Below, in pieces: positions 30,964 to 41,331 of a DNA stretch of 64,000 nucleotides (the stretch's first letter is position 1; the number at the start of each line of letters is the position of its first letter). Location of the stretch: the NCBI GenBank assembly GCA_000384615.1, contig ARQU01000001.1, positions 242,245 to 306,244 on the forward strand, written 5' to 3'. This DNA comes from an alpha proteobacterium SCGC AAA536-G10 (lineage in GTDB: Bacteria; Pseudomonadota; Alphaproteobacteria; Puniceispirillales; Marisalimonadaceae). The notes beneath the pieces were generated by a model. It saw only the letters and a list, made by a program, of their open reading frames with translations. It was not told where the DNA came from and searched no databases. A program made the translations under genes and the position numbers.

Positions 30964-32689
30964 AAATTGGTTTTATTTTAAGAATACTTAACCCTTTTCT
31001 AATTGTTAAAGCAACTGCTTTAACTAATAACAATCTTGCATTCGTTAATTTAATATCTTTTTCAACTATAAATTTAAAGTTGAAATTATCTTTACCTTTA
31101 TTCCATAAAGAATGAAACATACTAGAAAGCTCTATTAAATAATAACAAATCCTGTGAGGTTCATGGTTTTTAGCAGCCAACTCTAATGTTCTAGGCCATT
31201 GAGAAATAAATTTAATCAATTCAATTTCATCTTTTCCACTTAATAGGTCTGTGTTTTCAATATGAAGATTTTCTTCTAATATTTCTGCTGATTTAAAAAT
31301 AGAATTGCAACGAGCATGCGCATATTGAACATAAAAAACTGGATTTTCTTTTGACTTTTCCATAACCTTTTTAAAATCAAAGTCTAAAGATTGATCATTT
31401 CTTCTAGTTAACATTATAAATCTGATTACGTCTTTTCCAACTGCATCGATTATATCAGAAAGAGTCACAAAATTTCCTGCTCTTTTACTCATTTTTATTG
31501 GCTTACCATTTTCCATAAGGTTAACTAACGCACATACTTTCGTATCTATGGAAATTGAACCATTCGAAAGAGCATTAACTGCTGCATTAATTCTTGATAT
31601 GTATCCTGTATGATCGGCACCTAAGACATTTATTAAATCTCCATTTGTTCTATTAATTTTATCTAGATGATATGCCATATCAGTTGCAAAATAAGTCCAA
31701 CTACCGTCTGACTTCTTTAAGGCCCTGTCAGTTTCATCACCATAAACAGTAGATTTAAAAAGAAATTGTTCTCGCCTTTCCCATTTTGTTGGATCTACTC
31801 CCTTTGGAGGATCAAGAAACCCAAAATAAGTAAGATTTTTTTCCTCGAGTATAGTTAGTATATCCGTCAATAAATTTCCTGAAATGATATTATGTTCGCT
31901 AGTGAACACATCCATTTCGATGCCTAACTTATAAAGATCTTCTTTAATCATTTTCATTATAACTTCTAAAGAAACTTCTCTGACTAAATTAAAAATATCT
32001 TCTTTTGAATTTTGTTTTAAGTTTTTTCCATATTTTTTTAAAAGTGCTTTTCCAACCTCCTGTAAATACTCGCCTGGATAAAGACCTACTGGAATTTCTT
32101 TTATATTCTTACCATTACATTCATCGTATCTTATCAAGGAAGATTCAACTAATTTTTCTATCTGACTTCCTGCGTCATTGATATAATATTCTCTTATAAC
32201 TTTATACCCAACTTCATTTAAAAGAGAAGCAAGCGCATCCCCAAAAACAGCTCCTCTAGCATGACCAGCATGTAATGGACCGGTTGGATTAGCAGAGATA
32301 TATTCCAAATTAATTCTTTTACCCTTTCCAAGATCCTGTTTGTCCCAATTATCAGGATCTAGAAGTATTTTTTTTATGCAATCTGACCAAGTTTTTTGCT
32401 TTAATGTAATGTTAATAAAACCAGGTCCAGCGATATCAACAGTTAGCACATTTGGTAGTTTTGAAATATATGGTTTAAGTTTATTAGCAATTTCTTTTGG
32501 ATTTAACTTTAAATTTTTACTCAAAAGCATTGCTAAATTAGTAGACATGTCTCCATTAATAGTATTTTTAGGAGGTTCTAATGTAATCTTTTTAAGTATT
32601 TCAGTATTATCAAAGTTATAATTAGAGTCTAATTTGAACTTATCAAGTATTTCAATAGTGTGATTAAAATAAATTTTATAAATGTTCAT
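30953..32689 (-). CDS. argS: Arginyl-tRNA synthetase
   Basis: The 578-residue class I synthetase shows the N-terminal Add-1 domain, the HIGH-like motif in NPTGPLHAGHARGA, and KMSKRAGNFVTLSD. The DALR anticodon-binding domain lies at the C-terminus (after YVQYAHARCNSI). It sits between dgt (14 bp) and the SPOR gene (overlapping). Confidence 0.98.
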   Translation of the reverse strand: MNIYKIYFNHTIEILDKFKLDSNYNFDNTEILKKITLEPPKNTINGDMSTNLAMLLSKNLKLNPKEIANKLKPYISKLPNVLTVDIAGPGFINITLKQKTWSDCIKKILLDPDNWDKQDLGKGKRINLEYISANPTGPLHAGHARGAVFGDALASLLNEVGYKVIREYYINDAGSQIEKLVESSLIRYDECNGKNIKEIPVGLYPGEYLQEVGKALLKKYGKNLKQNSKEDIFNLVREVSLEVIMKMIKEDLYKLGIEMDVFTSEHNIISGNLLTDILTILEEKNLTYFGFLDPPKGVDPTKWERREQFLFKSTVYGDETDRALKKSDGSWTYFATDMAYHLDKINRTNGDLINVLGADHTGYISRINAAVNALSNGSISIDTKVCALVNLMENGKPIKMSKRAGNFVTLSDIIDAVGKDVIRFIMLTRRNDQSLDFDFKKVMEKSKENPVFYVQYAHARCNSIFKSAEILEENLHIENTDLLSGKDEIELIKFISQWPRTLELAAKNHEPHRICYYLIELSSMFHSLWNKGKDNFNFKFIVEKDIKLTNARLLLVKAVALTIRKGLSILKIKPIFEM

Positions 32690-32703
32690 ATAGTTTAATT
32701 TTC

Positions 32704-33882
32704 CTATTCAAAATATTTTTTGTATTCTCTTTTTAAATAACCATCTGTCATACCTGCAATATAATCTGTAATTACTCGTGATTGTTTAGTCTTCGAGAGC
32801 TTTCCTTTTAAATTTTTCCACTGTTCTGGTAGCAAGTTGATATCTTTGTGGAATAGAAAAAATAACTTTTCTATCATTAAACAACTATTTTGTAATTTAT
32901 TTATCAAAATATCGTTGTTGTACATATTTTTAAATAAAAAATTTCTAATTTCTTCCATATTACTGTGAGCAGTCGGACTAAGTTTAATTATTTTATTTTC
33001 AAAACATCGAATTTGGTTAACATTTTTAAAATTATTAACATTTATGACAGCTAACGAGTTCGAAACTACATCATTTATAAAATAACTTATCAAATGCCTT
33101 ATAAATTGATGAATTAAAATATCAATTTTAATATTTATAAATTCTTTTTTTAACTTATGTAGAATTTCATCAATAATTTTAATTTTACGAAGATCATTTA
33201 TTGTAAATAGGCCCTCTCGAAGACCATCGTCAAAGTCATGAGTTAAGTAAGCAATATCATCTGAAATATTTGCCACCTGCCCTTCCAGAGAAGGATAAGT
33301 ATTTAAATCTAATGGAAATATTTTATTAATTTGGTCAATAGTGTATGGTATTTCTCTATTATCTAGAAATGGTCCATTATGTTTGGTCAATCCTTCTAAT
33401 GTTTCAAATGTAAGATTTAAGCCATTAAAATTAGGATATTTTTTTTCTAGTAATGTTACAACTCTTAAAGATTGTTCATTATGATTAAAACCACCACATT
33501 TTATCATTAGTTTTTTCAGGACATCTTCACCTCTATGACCAAGAGGAGGATGTCCTAAGTCATGAGCTAATGCAATAGTCTCAGCCAAATCTTCGTTAAT
33601 TTTAAGGGCTTTTGCAATTGACCTTGCAATTTGGGAAACTTCAATTGTATGAGTAAGACGAGTTCTATAGTGATCTCCATCGTGATATACAAAAACTTGT
33701 GTTTTATCTTTTAACCGCCTAAAAGCTTCTGAATGAATAATTCTATCTCTATCTCTTTGAAATTCTGAGCGTCCAAGTATAAGAGGTTCATCAGTATACA
33801 TTCTCCCCCTACTTTCAGAACTATAACAAGCAAAGGAACTTAGATATCGATTGTCGTCATTATTTTTCAATAATATTTCCAA
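32704..33882 (-). CDS. dgt: Deoxyguanosinetriphosphate triphosphohydrolase-like protein (HD domain)
   Basis: The 392-residue protein has HSEAFRRLKDKTQVF, RTRLTHTIEVSQIAR and ALAHDLGHPPLGHRGED, the H...HD...D metal site of dGTPase-like enzymes that split dNTPs into nucleoside and triphosphate. Length fits the shorter, non-E. coli class. No ATG lies near the N-terminus in this frame; the start is TTG, either at 33882 or four codons later, where a GGAA lies closer. It is upstream of argS, as usual in alphaproteobacteria. Confidence 0.93.
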   Translation of the reverse strand: MEILLKNNDDNRYLSSFACYSSESRGRMYTDEPLILGRSEFQRDRDRIIHSEAFRRLKDKTQVFVYHDGDHYRTRLTHTIEVSQIARSIAKALKINEDLAETIALAHDLGHPPLGHRGEDVLKKLMIKCGGFNHNEQSLRVVTLLEKKYPNFNGLNLTFETLEGLTKHNGPFLDNREIPYTIDQINKIFPLDLNTYPSLEGQVANISDDIAYLTHDFDDGLREGLFTINDLRKIKIIDEILHKLKKEFINIKIDILIHQFIRHLISYFINDVVSNSLAVINVNNFKNVNQIRCFENKIIKLSPTAHSNMEEIRNFLFKNMYNNDILINKLQNSCLMIEKLFFLFHKDINLLPEQWKNLKGKLSKTKQSRVITDYIAGMTDGYLKREYKKYFE

Positions 33883-33973
33883 TAATTAATTCATTTATAT
33901 ATGATTATATGATATTTATACTTTAACATTTGTATTTGCTCTTTCAATTAGTAAATTTTGCAAGGTTTTTATA

Positions 33974-34321
33974 ATGAATGAAGTTAGTGAAATCAATAAA
34001 CAAGAATTTAAATTATCTAAAGAAGCTATAAATAGAATTAAATTTTTATTGAAAAATGAAAAGGGCACTTACTTTAGAATTTCTGTGCTAGGTGGCGGAT
34101 GTTCTGGTTTCCAATATGATTTTTCTTTTGTTAGTTCGCCAAATATCGATGATTTAGTTTTTAAAGAAGGTGGAATTAATTATTTAGTTGATAAAATATC
34201 AATGGATTTTCTAAATGGTAGTACTTTAGAGTATATATCTGAATTAGCTGGCGCCTATTTTAAAATTGAGAACCCTAACGCTACAGCTAACTGTGGTTGC
34301 GGAACCAGTTTTTCAATATGA
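33974..34321 (+). CDS. erpA: A-type iron-sulfur carrier (ErpA/IscA family)
   Basis: The 115-residue protein has the three conserved cysteines of A-type carriers: C43 in GGGCSGFQY and C107, C109 in ANCGCGTSFSI. It receives Fe-S clusters from the assembly scaffold and passes them to target enzymes. Divergent from dgt (91 bp) and 17 bp before xth. The ErpA name is preferred because of this dgt-linked position, but IscA or SufA cannot be excluded. Confidence 0.88.
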   Translation: MNEVSEINKQEFKLSKEAINRIKFLLKNEKGTYFRISVLGGGCSGFQYDFSFVSSPNIDDLVFKEGGINYLVDKISMDFLNGSTLEYISELAGAYFKIENPNATANCGCGTSFSI

Positions 34322-34338
34322 TTTTATTAAAAAAATAA

Positions 34339-35130
34339 ATGCCCCTAAAAATTGCTAGTTTTAATGTCAATTCAATAAAAATGCGTTTGCAAAGTGTAAT
34401 CAATTGGATAGATCAAAGTGAAATTGATATCATTCTAATGCAAGAAACAAAGACAATTGACGAAAACTTTCCTTATAAAGATTTCAATGAAATAGGATTA
34501 GACGTATTAGCATCTGGGCAAAAGTCTTACAACGGTGTTGCAATTGCAAGTAAATTTAAAATAAATGAAATAAATCGTATACTACCTTTTTATAATCAAG
34601 ATATAATTGAAGACGATCAAGCAAGATTTTTACATGTTAAAATTGAGAATATAAACATAATTTGTTTATATTTACCGAACGGTAATCCGGCTCCTGGCCC
34701 TAAATATGATTATAAAATCAACTGGATGAAGCGTCTTATAAAGTACACAGAAAAAATCTATGATAAAAATGAACCTCTAATTTTAGGAGGAGACTTTAAC
34801 GTCATTCAAGAAGATAATGACTGTTATGATGTTTCAAAGTGGCAAGATGATGCTCTATATCTTAAAAAAACAAGAAAATATATGAAAGAGTTAATAAATA
34901 TAGGTTTAATTGATTCATATAGGTTAAAATATCCAAATTCAAAAGAGTATAGCTTTTGGGATTATCAGGCTGGGGCTTGGCAAAAAGATAATGGTATAAG
35001 AATTGATTTTTTTCTCATTTCTCCAGAAATAGTAGATACTTTAATTGATGTTGGCATAGATAAAAGTCCTAGGGGACAGGAAAAACCTAGTGATCACACT
35101 CCAATATGGATTGAAATAGAAAATTTTTAA
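34339..35130 (+). CDS. xth: Exodeoxyribonuclease III
   Basis: The 263-residue endonuclease/exonuclease/phosphatase-fold protein has IASFNVNSIKMRL, the metal-binding LMQETKT, GGDFNV, and SDHTPIWIEI near the C-terminus. It cuts at abasic sites in base-excision repair. It is 17 bp downstream of the A-type carrier gene and ends one base before the convergent dehydratase gene. Confidence 0.95.
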   Translation: MPLKIASFNVNSIKMRLQSVINWIDQSEIDIILMQETKTIDENFPYKDFNEIGLDVLASGQKSYNGVAIASKFKINEINRILPFYNQDIIEDDQARFLHVKIENINIICLYLPNGNPAPGPKYDYKINWMKRLIKYTEKIYDKNEPLILGGDFNVIQEDNDCYDVSKWQDDALYLKKTRKYMKELINIGLIDSYRLKYPNSKEYSFWDYQAGAWQKDNGIRIDFFLISPEIVDTLIDVGIDKSPRGQEKPSDHTPIWIEIENF

Positions 35131-35131
35131 A

Positions 35132-36982
35132 TTAATTTTTATGAATATTTTTTGGGATGAAATCTGACTTTTTGATCTCACGTGGATCAGATATCCAAAC
35201 TTTTCTGTCGGGATGCATCCCTGCCCCATATACAGCTGAAACAGCTGAGCTTCTCATTCTATTTAATAGTCTAGTATCAGCAATCCCCACTGCAGGGTGT
35301 AATCCATTGTTATCATGAACAATTTTTTTCCAGTCATTTTTTCTTTCACTTAAAATATTCTCATCTAATAATTGGGTACAATTAATCTCATTTTTATTCA
35401 AATCAACGATAATTTCATCTCCATCCTCTATTAGGGCTATAGGTCCACCTATAGCCGCCTCTGGACCAACATGACCAATAACTAGACCAACTGATCCTCC
35501 AGAAAAACGTCCATCAGTCATTAATCCTACAATTATATCTCTTTCTCTACATAAAGTTGTAATTCTTGAAGTAGAATCTAGCATTTCTGGCATTCCTGGT
35601 CCACCAACTGGTCCTTCATACCTTACTACAACCATATCATTGTTTTTGAGGCTTTCTGGCTCATTTTCTAAAGTCCAAAGAAGTTTTTGTTCTCCATCAA
35701 ATATTCTGGCTTTTCCAATAAAAACATTATTTTCTAAACCACCTTCAACACCAGCCAGTTTTAGGATAGAACTGAACTCAGGAGATAAATTTCCTCCTAA
35801 AAGTCTAAGTCCACCAGTTTCTTTGTAAGGTTTTTTTATGGGGTAAATAACATTACCATCAGGACTTTTAGGGTCTAGTCTAGTAATTTGCTCATTTAAT
35901 GTTTCGCCAGTACATGTAAGTGTATTTCCATTTAACAAACCAGAATCTAGCAAATCTTTTACAAAAACTTGAACACCACCCTTAGCATCTATATCGACCA
36001 TTGAATATTTACCAAAAGGTCTGGCATCAACTAAAACAGGAACAACATTTTTTGATAAATGATTAAATTCTTCGAAACTCATAATATCTTTATTAAAGTT
36101 ACTATACCCTGCAGCACGAGCTAATTCTGGTGCATGTAGCATTACATTAGTAGAACCACCTATAGACATGGCGACAATAATAGCATTTCGTATAGAATCT
36201 CTTGTAACTATATCTCTTGGCTTAATATCATTTTTAACCATATTATCTAAATAAGTTATGAGTTCATCAGGAAAAACATCTACTCTTCTTTTATCTTCTG
36301 AAGCTGGTGAAACCATGTGTAGTGGCTGCATACCTACAACGCCAATAAATGTTTGCATGGTATTGTAAGTAAACATCCCAGCACAACTTCCATAACCAGG
36401 ACAAGATTCACAAGCAATTCTTCTTTTTAATTCTTCATCTTCACTGCCTCCAATTTGGTAACTTGAAATAATGTCCAAAGGCTCATTAGTAACTGAGTCA
36501 ATTCCAGCCCTAATTGGACCATCAGACATAATAATTGCAGGTCTGTTATGCTCTAAAATCGCAGACAATGTTCCTACAGGCGGTTTATCACAGGCAACAA
36601 CGGCAATTGTACCTTCTAATCCTGAAGCACTTAAATGTTCACATAATGTATCATTAGTTACTTCTCTTCCAATCAAAGAATATCGCATCTCCTTAGTACC
36701 ATTTCTTATCCCATCAGATGTAGCTACGGTATACTCTGGTTGTACTAATCGCATTCTAATATCGTTTGGATTTTGACCTATCCTTAATCTTAATTTTTCA
36801 TGTATCGTTTTAACTTTTTGTTCAACACCAAGATAGCATTGAGAGTCTCCCTTATTACCTACTACTCCAATTGAAGGTTCATGAATTAAATCAAGATCAG
36901 TATCTAGAATTCGTGCAATTCCAAAAGTTTGACAATTTCTTCCAGGGTTTTTATCAATTAAAACTGTTTTTGAATTCTTCAT
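35132..36982 (-). CDS. IlvD/Edd-family dehydratase, substrate uncertain
   Basis: The 616-residue protein is of the dihydroxyacid/sugar-acid dehydratase family. Cysteines for the Fe-S cluster are seen at C49 (DSQCYLG), C131 (VACDKPPVG) and C200 (CPGYGSCAGMFT); the C-terminal half has GLMTDGRFSGGSVGLVIGHV, the conserved substrate region. The middle motif ACDKPPVGTLSAI is unlike the GCDKTxPG of housekeeping IlvD, so it may act on a sugar acid rather than in valine/isoleucine synthesis. Start chosen at ATG 36982 because GGAG lies 6 nt upstream; an upstream TTG would add four residues. It lies 21 bp after valS on the same strand. Confidence 0.85.
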   Translation of the reverse strand: MKNSKTVLIDKNPGRNCQTFGIARILDTDLDLIHEPSIGVVGNKGDSQCYLGVEQKVKTIHEKLRLRIGQNPNDIRMRLVQPEYTVATSDGIRNGTKEMRYSLIGREVTNDTLCEHLSASGLEGTIAVVACDKPPVGTLSAILEHNRPAIIMSDGPIRAGIDSVTNEPLDIISSYQIGGSEDEELKRRIACESCPGYGSCAGMFTYNTMQTFIGVVGMQPLHMVSPASEDKRRVDVFPDELITYLDNMVKNDIKPRDIVTRDSIRNAIIVAMSIGGSTNVMLHAPELARAAGYSNFNKDIMSFEEFNHLSKNVVPVLVDARPFGKYSMVDIDAKGGVQVFVKDLLDSGLLNGNTLTCTGETLNEQITRLDPKSPDGNVIYPIKKPYKETGGLRLLGGNLSPEFSSILKLAGVEGGLENNVFIGKARIFDGEQKLLWTLENEPESLKNNDMVVVRYEGPVGGPGMPEMLDSTSRITTLCRERDIIVGLMTDGRFSGGSVGLVIGHVGPEAAIGGPIALIEDGDEIIVDLNKNEINCTQLLDENILSERKNDWKKIVHDNNGLHPAVGIADTRLLNRMRSSAVSAVYGAGMHPDRKVWISDPREIKKSDFIPKNIHKN

Positions 36983-37003
36983 ATTTTTCTCCAATTTGCT
37001 TTC

Positions 37004-39646
37004 TTAAATATTTAATAATGCTTTTTCTATTTCAAATTTTCTTTGAGTGTAAATACTTTGTTTACTTTTAACTTCGTTTATGACACTTGAAGGTGCTTTT
37101 TCTATAAATGATGAATTATTTAATCTTTTTTCAATAATTTCAATTTCATTGATTATACTTGTAAGCTCTTTATTCAATCTATATCTTTCTGCTTCTAAAT
37201 CTATTAATCCGTCAGTTGGTATCATCAAAATTATCTCATCAACAGTAGTAATTATAGATTTTTCTTTTTCTTTGTCTTGTCCAGATGCAAATTTTATCTG
37301 ATTTAATTTTGCTAAATTAATTATTAGTTTTTTATTTTCAATAATAATTTTCTTTTTTTCTGAATCTACATTTTTTAGTATAATGGAAGGTCTAGACTTT
37401 GAAGGAATGTTTTTTTCAACTCTCAATGATCTTATTGCGGAAATTAATTGAATTGATAAATCTATGCCATTTTCTAATGTGTCTTTACTTTTAATAATTT
37501 TGGGCCATGGCGATAAAATTGCTAATTCAGATGATTGAAAGAGTTTATCAAAAATTTCTTCAGTTACATATGGCATTATGGGATGTAACATTAACAAAAC
37601 ATTTTTCATTATATTTATAGAGACATTTTTAGTTTCATTAAGCGCCTCTAAATCATTAGTATTTATTAAAATAGGTTTAATAAACTCAATATACCAATCA
37701 CAATAATCTTTCCAAATAAATTGGTACAAAGCATCCGCTGCATCATTAAACTTATAATTTTTAATAGAGGTTTTAACTCTTGAATTTAACTTATTATAAA
37801 GGTTAATTATCCATCTGTTTACTTCAAGTTTAATAGTAGGTAAATCTTTTTCTAATTCAGTAATACAATTGTTGAATTCTAGAAATTTACATCCATTCCA
37901 AATTTTAGTACTAAAATTTCTATAACCGGCAATCCTTTCCTCTGATAATTTAATATCCCTACCCTGAGTTGCCATTGCTGTTAAAGTAAATCTTAAAGAG
38001 TCCGCTCCATACTTTTCTGATAGGTCTAAAGGATCTAAAACATTACCTTTTGACTTTGACATTTTTTGACCTTTATCGTCTCTTACTAGTGCGTGAATAT
38101 AAACTTCTTTAAAAGGAACTTCTTTATCCATAAAATGAATTCCCATCATCATCATTCTTGCCACCCAAAAGAAAATGATATCAAATCCAGTCACTAAGAC
38201 ATCTGTTGGATAATATTTTTTTAGGTCTACTGTATTTTCGGGCCATCCAAGAGTAGAAAAAGGCCATAAAGCTGAAGAAAACCAAGTATCTAAAACATCT
38301 TCGTCTTGATTAAGAGTTACTTTTTTTCCATAGTATAATTCAGCAACTATTTCTGCTTCTTGTTTATCTGTTTCGACAAATATTTTTTTATCTGGTCCAA
38401 ACCACGCAGGTATTCTATGGCCCCACCATAGTTGTCTAGAAACACACCAAGGTTGGATATTATTCATCCACTCAAAATATGTCTTATCCCAATTTTTAGG
38501 GACAAACTGAGTGTTACCATTTTTTACGGCTTTTATGGCAGGAACAGCTAGTTTTTTTGCATCTACATACCACTGATCCATAAGCCAAGGTTCAACTATT
38601 ACGTTAGATCTATCACCGTGAGGAACTGTATGTGTAATATTTTCCTCTTTAACAAACAAATTTAATGATTTCATATGCTCTATTATCTTTTTTCGGGCTT
38701 TAAATCTATCTAACCCAATATATATTTCTGGACCATTTTCATTAATAGAAGCGTCTGAATTAAAAATATTTATCATTTCTAATTTGTGTCGCTTTCCTAC
38801 CTCAAAATCATTAAAATCGTGAGCAGGCGTGATCTTTACAGCTCCAGAGCCTTTTTCAGGATCTGAATAGTTATCAAAAATTATAGGAATAGGTCTATTC
38901 ATAATGGGTAAAATAACATTCTTACCCTTTAAATGTTTATATCTGTCATCTTCTGGGTTTACAGCAACAGCTGTGTCGCCCAACATAGTTTCTGGTCTGG
39001 TAGTAGCTATAGTTAAAAATTCATCACTATCTTCAACAGGATATTTGAAATACCAGAACTTACCTTGCATATCTTTTTGTTCTACTTCAAGGTCAGAAAT
39101 TGCTGTAAATAGTTTTGGATCCCAGTTAACAAGACGTTTGTCTCTGTATATTAAACCTTCTTTATATAATTTTACAAAAACAAGATTAACTGCTTTGGAT
39201 AATCCATCATCCATTGTAAAACGTTCTTTTTCCCAATCAGGAGATGCCCCAAGTGCTCTCAACTGGTTTGTTATCTCCCCTCCTGATTTTTCCTTCCATT
39301 CCCATACTTTTTCAACAAACTTCTCTCTACCTAAACTATGACGAGTAAGATTTAATTTGGCCAACTCTCTTTCAACAACCATTTGAGTAGCTATTCCTGC
39401 ATGGTCAGTACCAGGTTGCCATAAAACATCAAACCCTTGCATTCTATGAAATCTTATTAAAATATCTTGAATGGTAAAAGTTAGCGCATGACCAATGTGT
39501 AATGAGCCAGTTACGTTAGGAGGTGGCATCATTATAACATAAGGTTTTTTAGTTGAAGAGCTATTAGATGAAAAAGCTCCACTATCCAACCATATTTTAT
39601 ACCATTTATACTCTATAGATTTAGAATCAAATCTTTTATCCATCAT
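37004..39646 (-). CDS. valS: Valyl-tRNA synthetase
   Basis: The 880-residue class I synthetase has PPPNVTGSLHIGHAL (HIGH motif), TTRPETMLGDTAVAV in the editing domain, and KMSKSKGN. The C-terminal coiled coil (about residues 810-880, LEAERYRLNKELTSIINEIE) binds tRNA. It follows tolC by 26 bp. Confidence 0.98.
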   Translation of the reverse strand: MMDKRFDSKSIEYKWYKIWLDSGAFSSNSSSTKKPYVIMMPPPNVTGSLHIGHALTFTIQDILIRFHRMQGFDVLWQPGTDHAGIATQMVVERELAKLNLTRHSLGREKFVEKVWEWKEKSGGEITNQLRALGASPDWEKERFTMDDGLSKAVNLVFVKLYKEGLIYRDKRLVNWDPKLFTAISDLEVEQKDMQGKFWYFKYPVEDSDEFLTIATTRPETMLGDTAVAVNPEDDRYKHLKGKNVILPIMNRPIPIIFDNYSDPEKGSGAVKITPAHDFNDFEVGKRHKLEMINIFNSDASINENGPEIYIGLDRFKARKKIIEHMKSLNLFVKEENITHTVPHGDRSNVIVEPWLMDQWYVDAKKLAVPAIKAVKNGNTQFVPKNWDKTYFEWMNNIQPWCVSRQLWWGHRIPAWFGPDKKIFVETDKQEAEIVAELYYGKKVTLNQDEDVLDTWFSSALWPFSTLGWPENTVDLKKYYPTDVLVTGFDIIFFWVARMMMMGIHFMDKEVPFKEVYIHALVRDDKGQKMSKSKGNVLDPLDLSEKYGADSLRFTLTAMATQGRDIKLSEERIAGYRNFSTKIWNGCKFLEFNNCITELEKDLPTIKLEVNRWIINLYNKLNSRVKTSIKNYKFNDAADALYQFIWKDYCDWYIEFIKPILINTNDLEALNETKNVSINIMKNVLLMLHPIMPYVTEEIFDKLFQSSELAILSPWPKIIKSKDTLENGIDLSIQLISAIRSLRVEKNIPSKSRPSIILKNVDSEKKKIIIENKKLIINLAKLNQIKFASGQDKEKEKSIITTVDEIILMIPTDGLIDLEAERYRLNKELTSIINEIEIIEKRLNNSSFIEKAPSSVINEVKSKQSIYTQRKFEIEKALLNI

Positions 39647-39672
39647 ATTTTGAATTTATCCATGGTTTTGAA

Positions 39673-41052
39673 TTAGTTAAAAGCCTTAGGGTCCAATATT
39701 TTAAAATTTAAATTATTTTCTTTTAAATCATCATTAACTTTAAATTGACGATTAATATCCCTAATTGACAGGTTACCTAATATAGATTTTATATGAAACT
39801 GACTATAAATTTCGTCCGCCTCACTCTTAATTACATTTGTAGATGCGTTTAAATACTCAACTTCTGCATCCAAAACGTCTAAGACAGTTCTAATACCAAA
39901 CTGTGCTTCTTTTTTTATTCCATTTAAAGCTAGTAAGGACGATATTTTTTCACTCCTAGAAGCAGAAGTTTTGGCTAGAGTACTTTTATAATTTTGATAA
40001 GAAGAAATTGTACTTAATTCTACTTGTCTATTTTTCTCCGATAAATCAAAAGATGTCGCAATAAATAATTTATCAAGCCGCCTAATATTATCTTTTGTAG
40101 AATCATTGTAAAATAAAGATGTACTAAAAGTTAGGTTTGCACCATAGCTCTGGTAGTCACTAGTTGATGTGTTGACTGATGACTGACTATCTTTCCCAAA
40201 GAATTCCATTTTAAGTGAAGGTCGGTTATTTGATTTTTTTAAATCAACATTTTTTTTGGCTATTTTTTTTTCTAGTTTTGCAACTAAAATTATAGGATTA
40301 CTCTCTAATGATATTTTAACTGCCTTATTTACAGTTTTGGGTATTTTGAAGTTTAATTTAGGAAGTTTTAGATTACTAGGTATATTACTTAGCTTTGTGA
40401 TACTTTTTAACTTAGATGTATGATTGTTAAGATTACCCTCAGCCAAAATTAATTCATACTTTGCTTTAGCATATTTTGATTGGGCTTCTGCTAAAACGGT
40501 TGGAGTAACTGTACCTGCTTCAAGTTTAAGTTTTGTAGCTTCAACGTTTTCTTCAAATCTTTTTAAACTTCTTTTTCTTAATCTTACAACAGATTGATTT
40601 GAATAAACATCCAAATAAGCTTTAATAGTCTCTAAAATTATCTTTTGTTTAACTTTAATTAAGCTCGCTTTTTGTAACTTTAAAGTATCTTCAGCTATTG
40701 AGTGCTTTTCAAAAGCTTCTCCACCGTCAAATATATTTCTACTTATAGAAATCGTTGAAGTAGTCGTATCATCCGTTTCAAATGAGCCATCTGAGTTAGC
40801 ATCTTTATTAGTTGAATTGAAAACTGTAGAAAAAGAATTCGTCCAATCTTTCGAAGAGTTGGCTTCTCCAAGTGAATGTTTTGCTGCAGCTAATCTATAA
40901 TTTTGAGCTTTTAATTCAAGACTATTTTTTAAAGCTAAATGTATAGAGTTTTCAAATGTAAAATCAGAGCCTAAAACTTTGGATACATTAAAACACACAA
41001 ATAAAATCAGCAGAATACTGAGAAAATTTATTCTTCCAGAAAAGATTAACAT
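39673..41052 (-). CDS. tolC: Outer-membrane efflux protein, TolC family
   Basis: The 459-residue protein has a signal peptide (cleaved near residue 28, VLGSD) and two TolC-type repeats of long coiled-coil helices with the conserved ISRNIFDGGEA beta segment, TPTVLAEAQSKYAKA and GIRTVLDVLDAEVEYLNA. It forms the outer-membrane channel for type I secretion and efflux pumps. In many alphaproteobacteria tolC and valS flank a popZ-like gene; here nothing lies between them. Confidence 0.93.
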   Translation of the reverse strand: MLIFSGRINFLSILLILFVCFNVSKVLGSDFTFENSIHLALKNSLELKAQNYRLAAAKHSLGEANSSKDWTNSFSTVFNSTNKDANSDGSFETDDTTTSTISISRNIFDGGEAFEKHSIAEDTLKLQKASLIKVKQKIILETIKAYLDVYSNQSVVRLRKRSLKRFEENVEATKLKLEAGTVTPTVLAEAQSKYAKAKYELILAEGNLNNHTSKLKSITKLSNIPSNLKLPKLNFKIPKTVNKAVKISLESNPIILVAKLEKKIAKKNVDLKKSNNRPSLKMEFFGKDSQSSVNTSTSDYQSYGANLTFSTSLFYNDSTKDNIRRLDKLFIATSFDLSEKNRQVELSTISSYQNYKSTLAKTSASRSEKISSLLALNGIKKEAQFGIRTVLDVLDAEVEYLNASTNVIKSEADEIYSQFHIKSILGNLSIRDINRQFKVNDDLKENNLNFKILDPKAFN

Positions 41053-41238
41053 TTAGACCTCAAAATAATTCATGATACATTAAATAACATTAAATATATA
41101 ATTGAAAAGTAAATTCTTATTCAAGATATAAAACATTTTGCTAAGTGTGTTTAGTATTAAAAAAATATATATTCATAATATTTTTTTATTTGCTTGTATG
41201 GTATTCTAGAGTTATAGAAAGAAATCATTCTAACTATT

Positions 41239-41312
41239 GGCCCGATGGCAGAGTGGTGATGCAGCGGCCTGCAAAGCCGTTAACAGCGGTTCGATTCCGC
41301 TTCGGGCCTCCA
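41239..41312 (+). tRNA. tRNA-Cys (anticodon GCA)
   Basis: A 74-nt cloverleaf: acceptor GGCCCGA/TCGGGCC, anticodon stem-loop GCGGC-CTGCAAA-GCCGT (anticodon GCA), T-loop TTCGATT, discriminator T and encoded CCA. It ends only 19 bp before the selD-fusion start on the same strand, so the mRNA may be processed from a tRNA-led transcript. Confidence 0.97.
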
Positions 41313-41331
41313 TTTAACAGATAAAATCATA

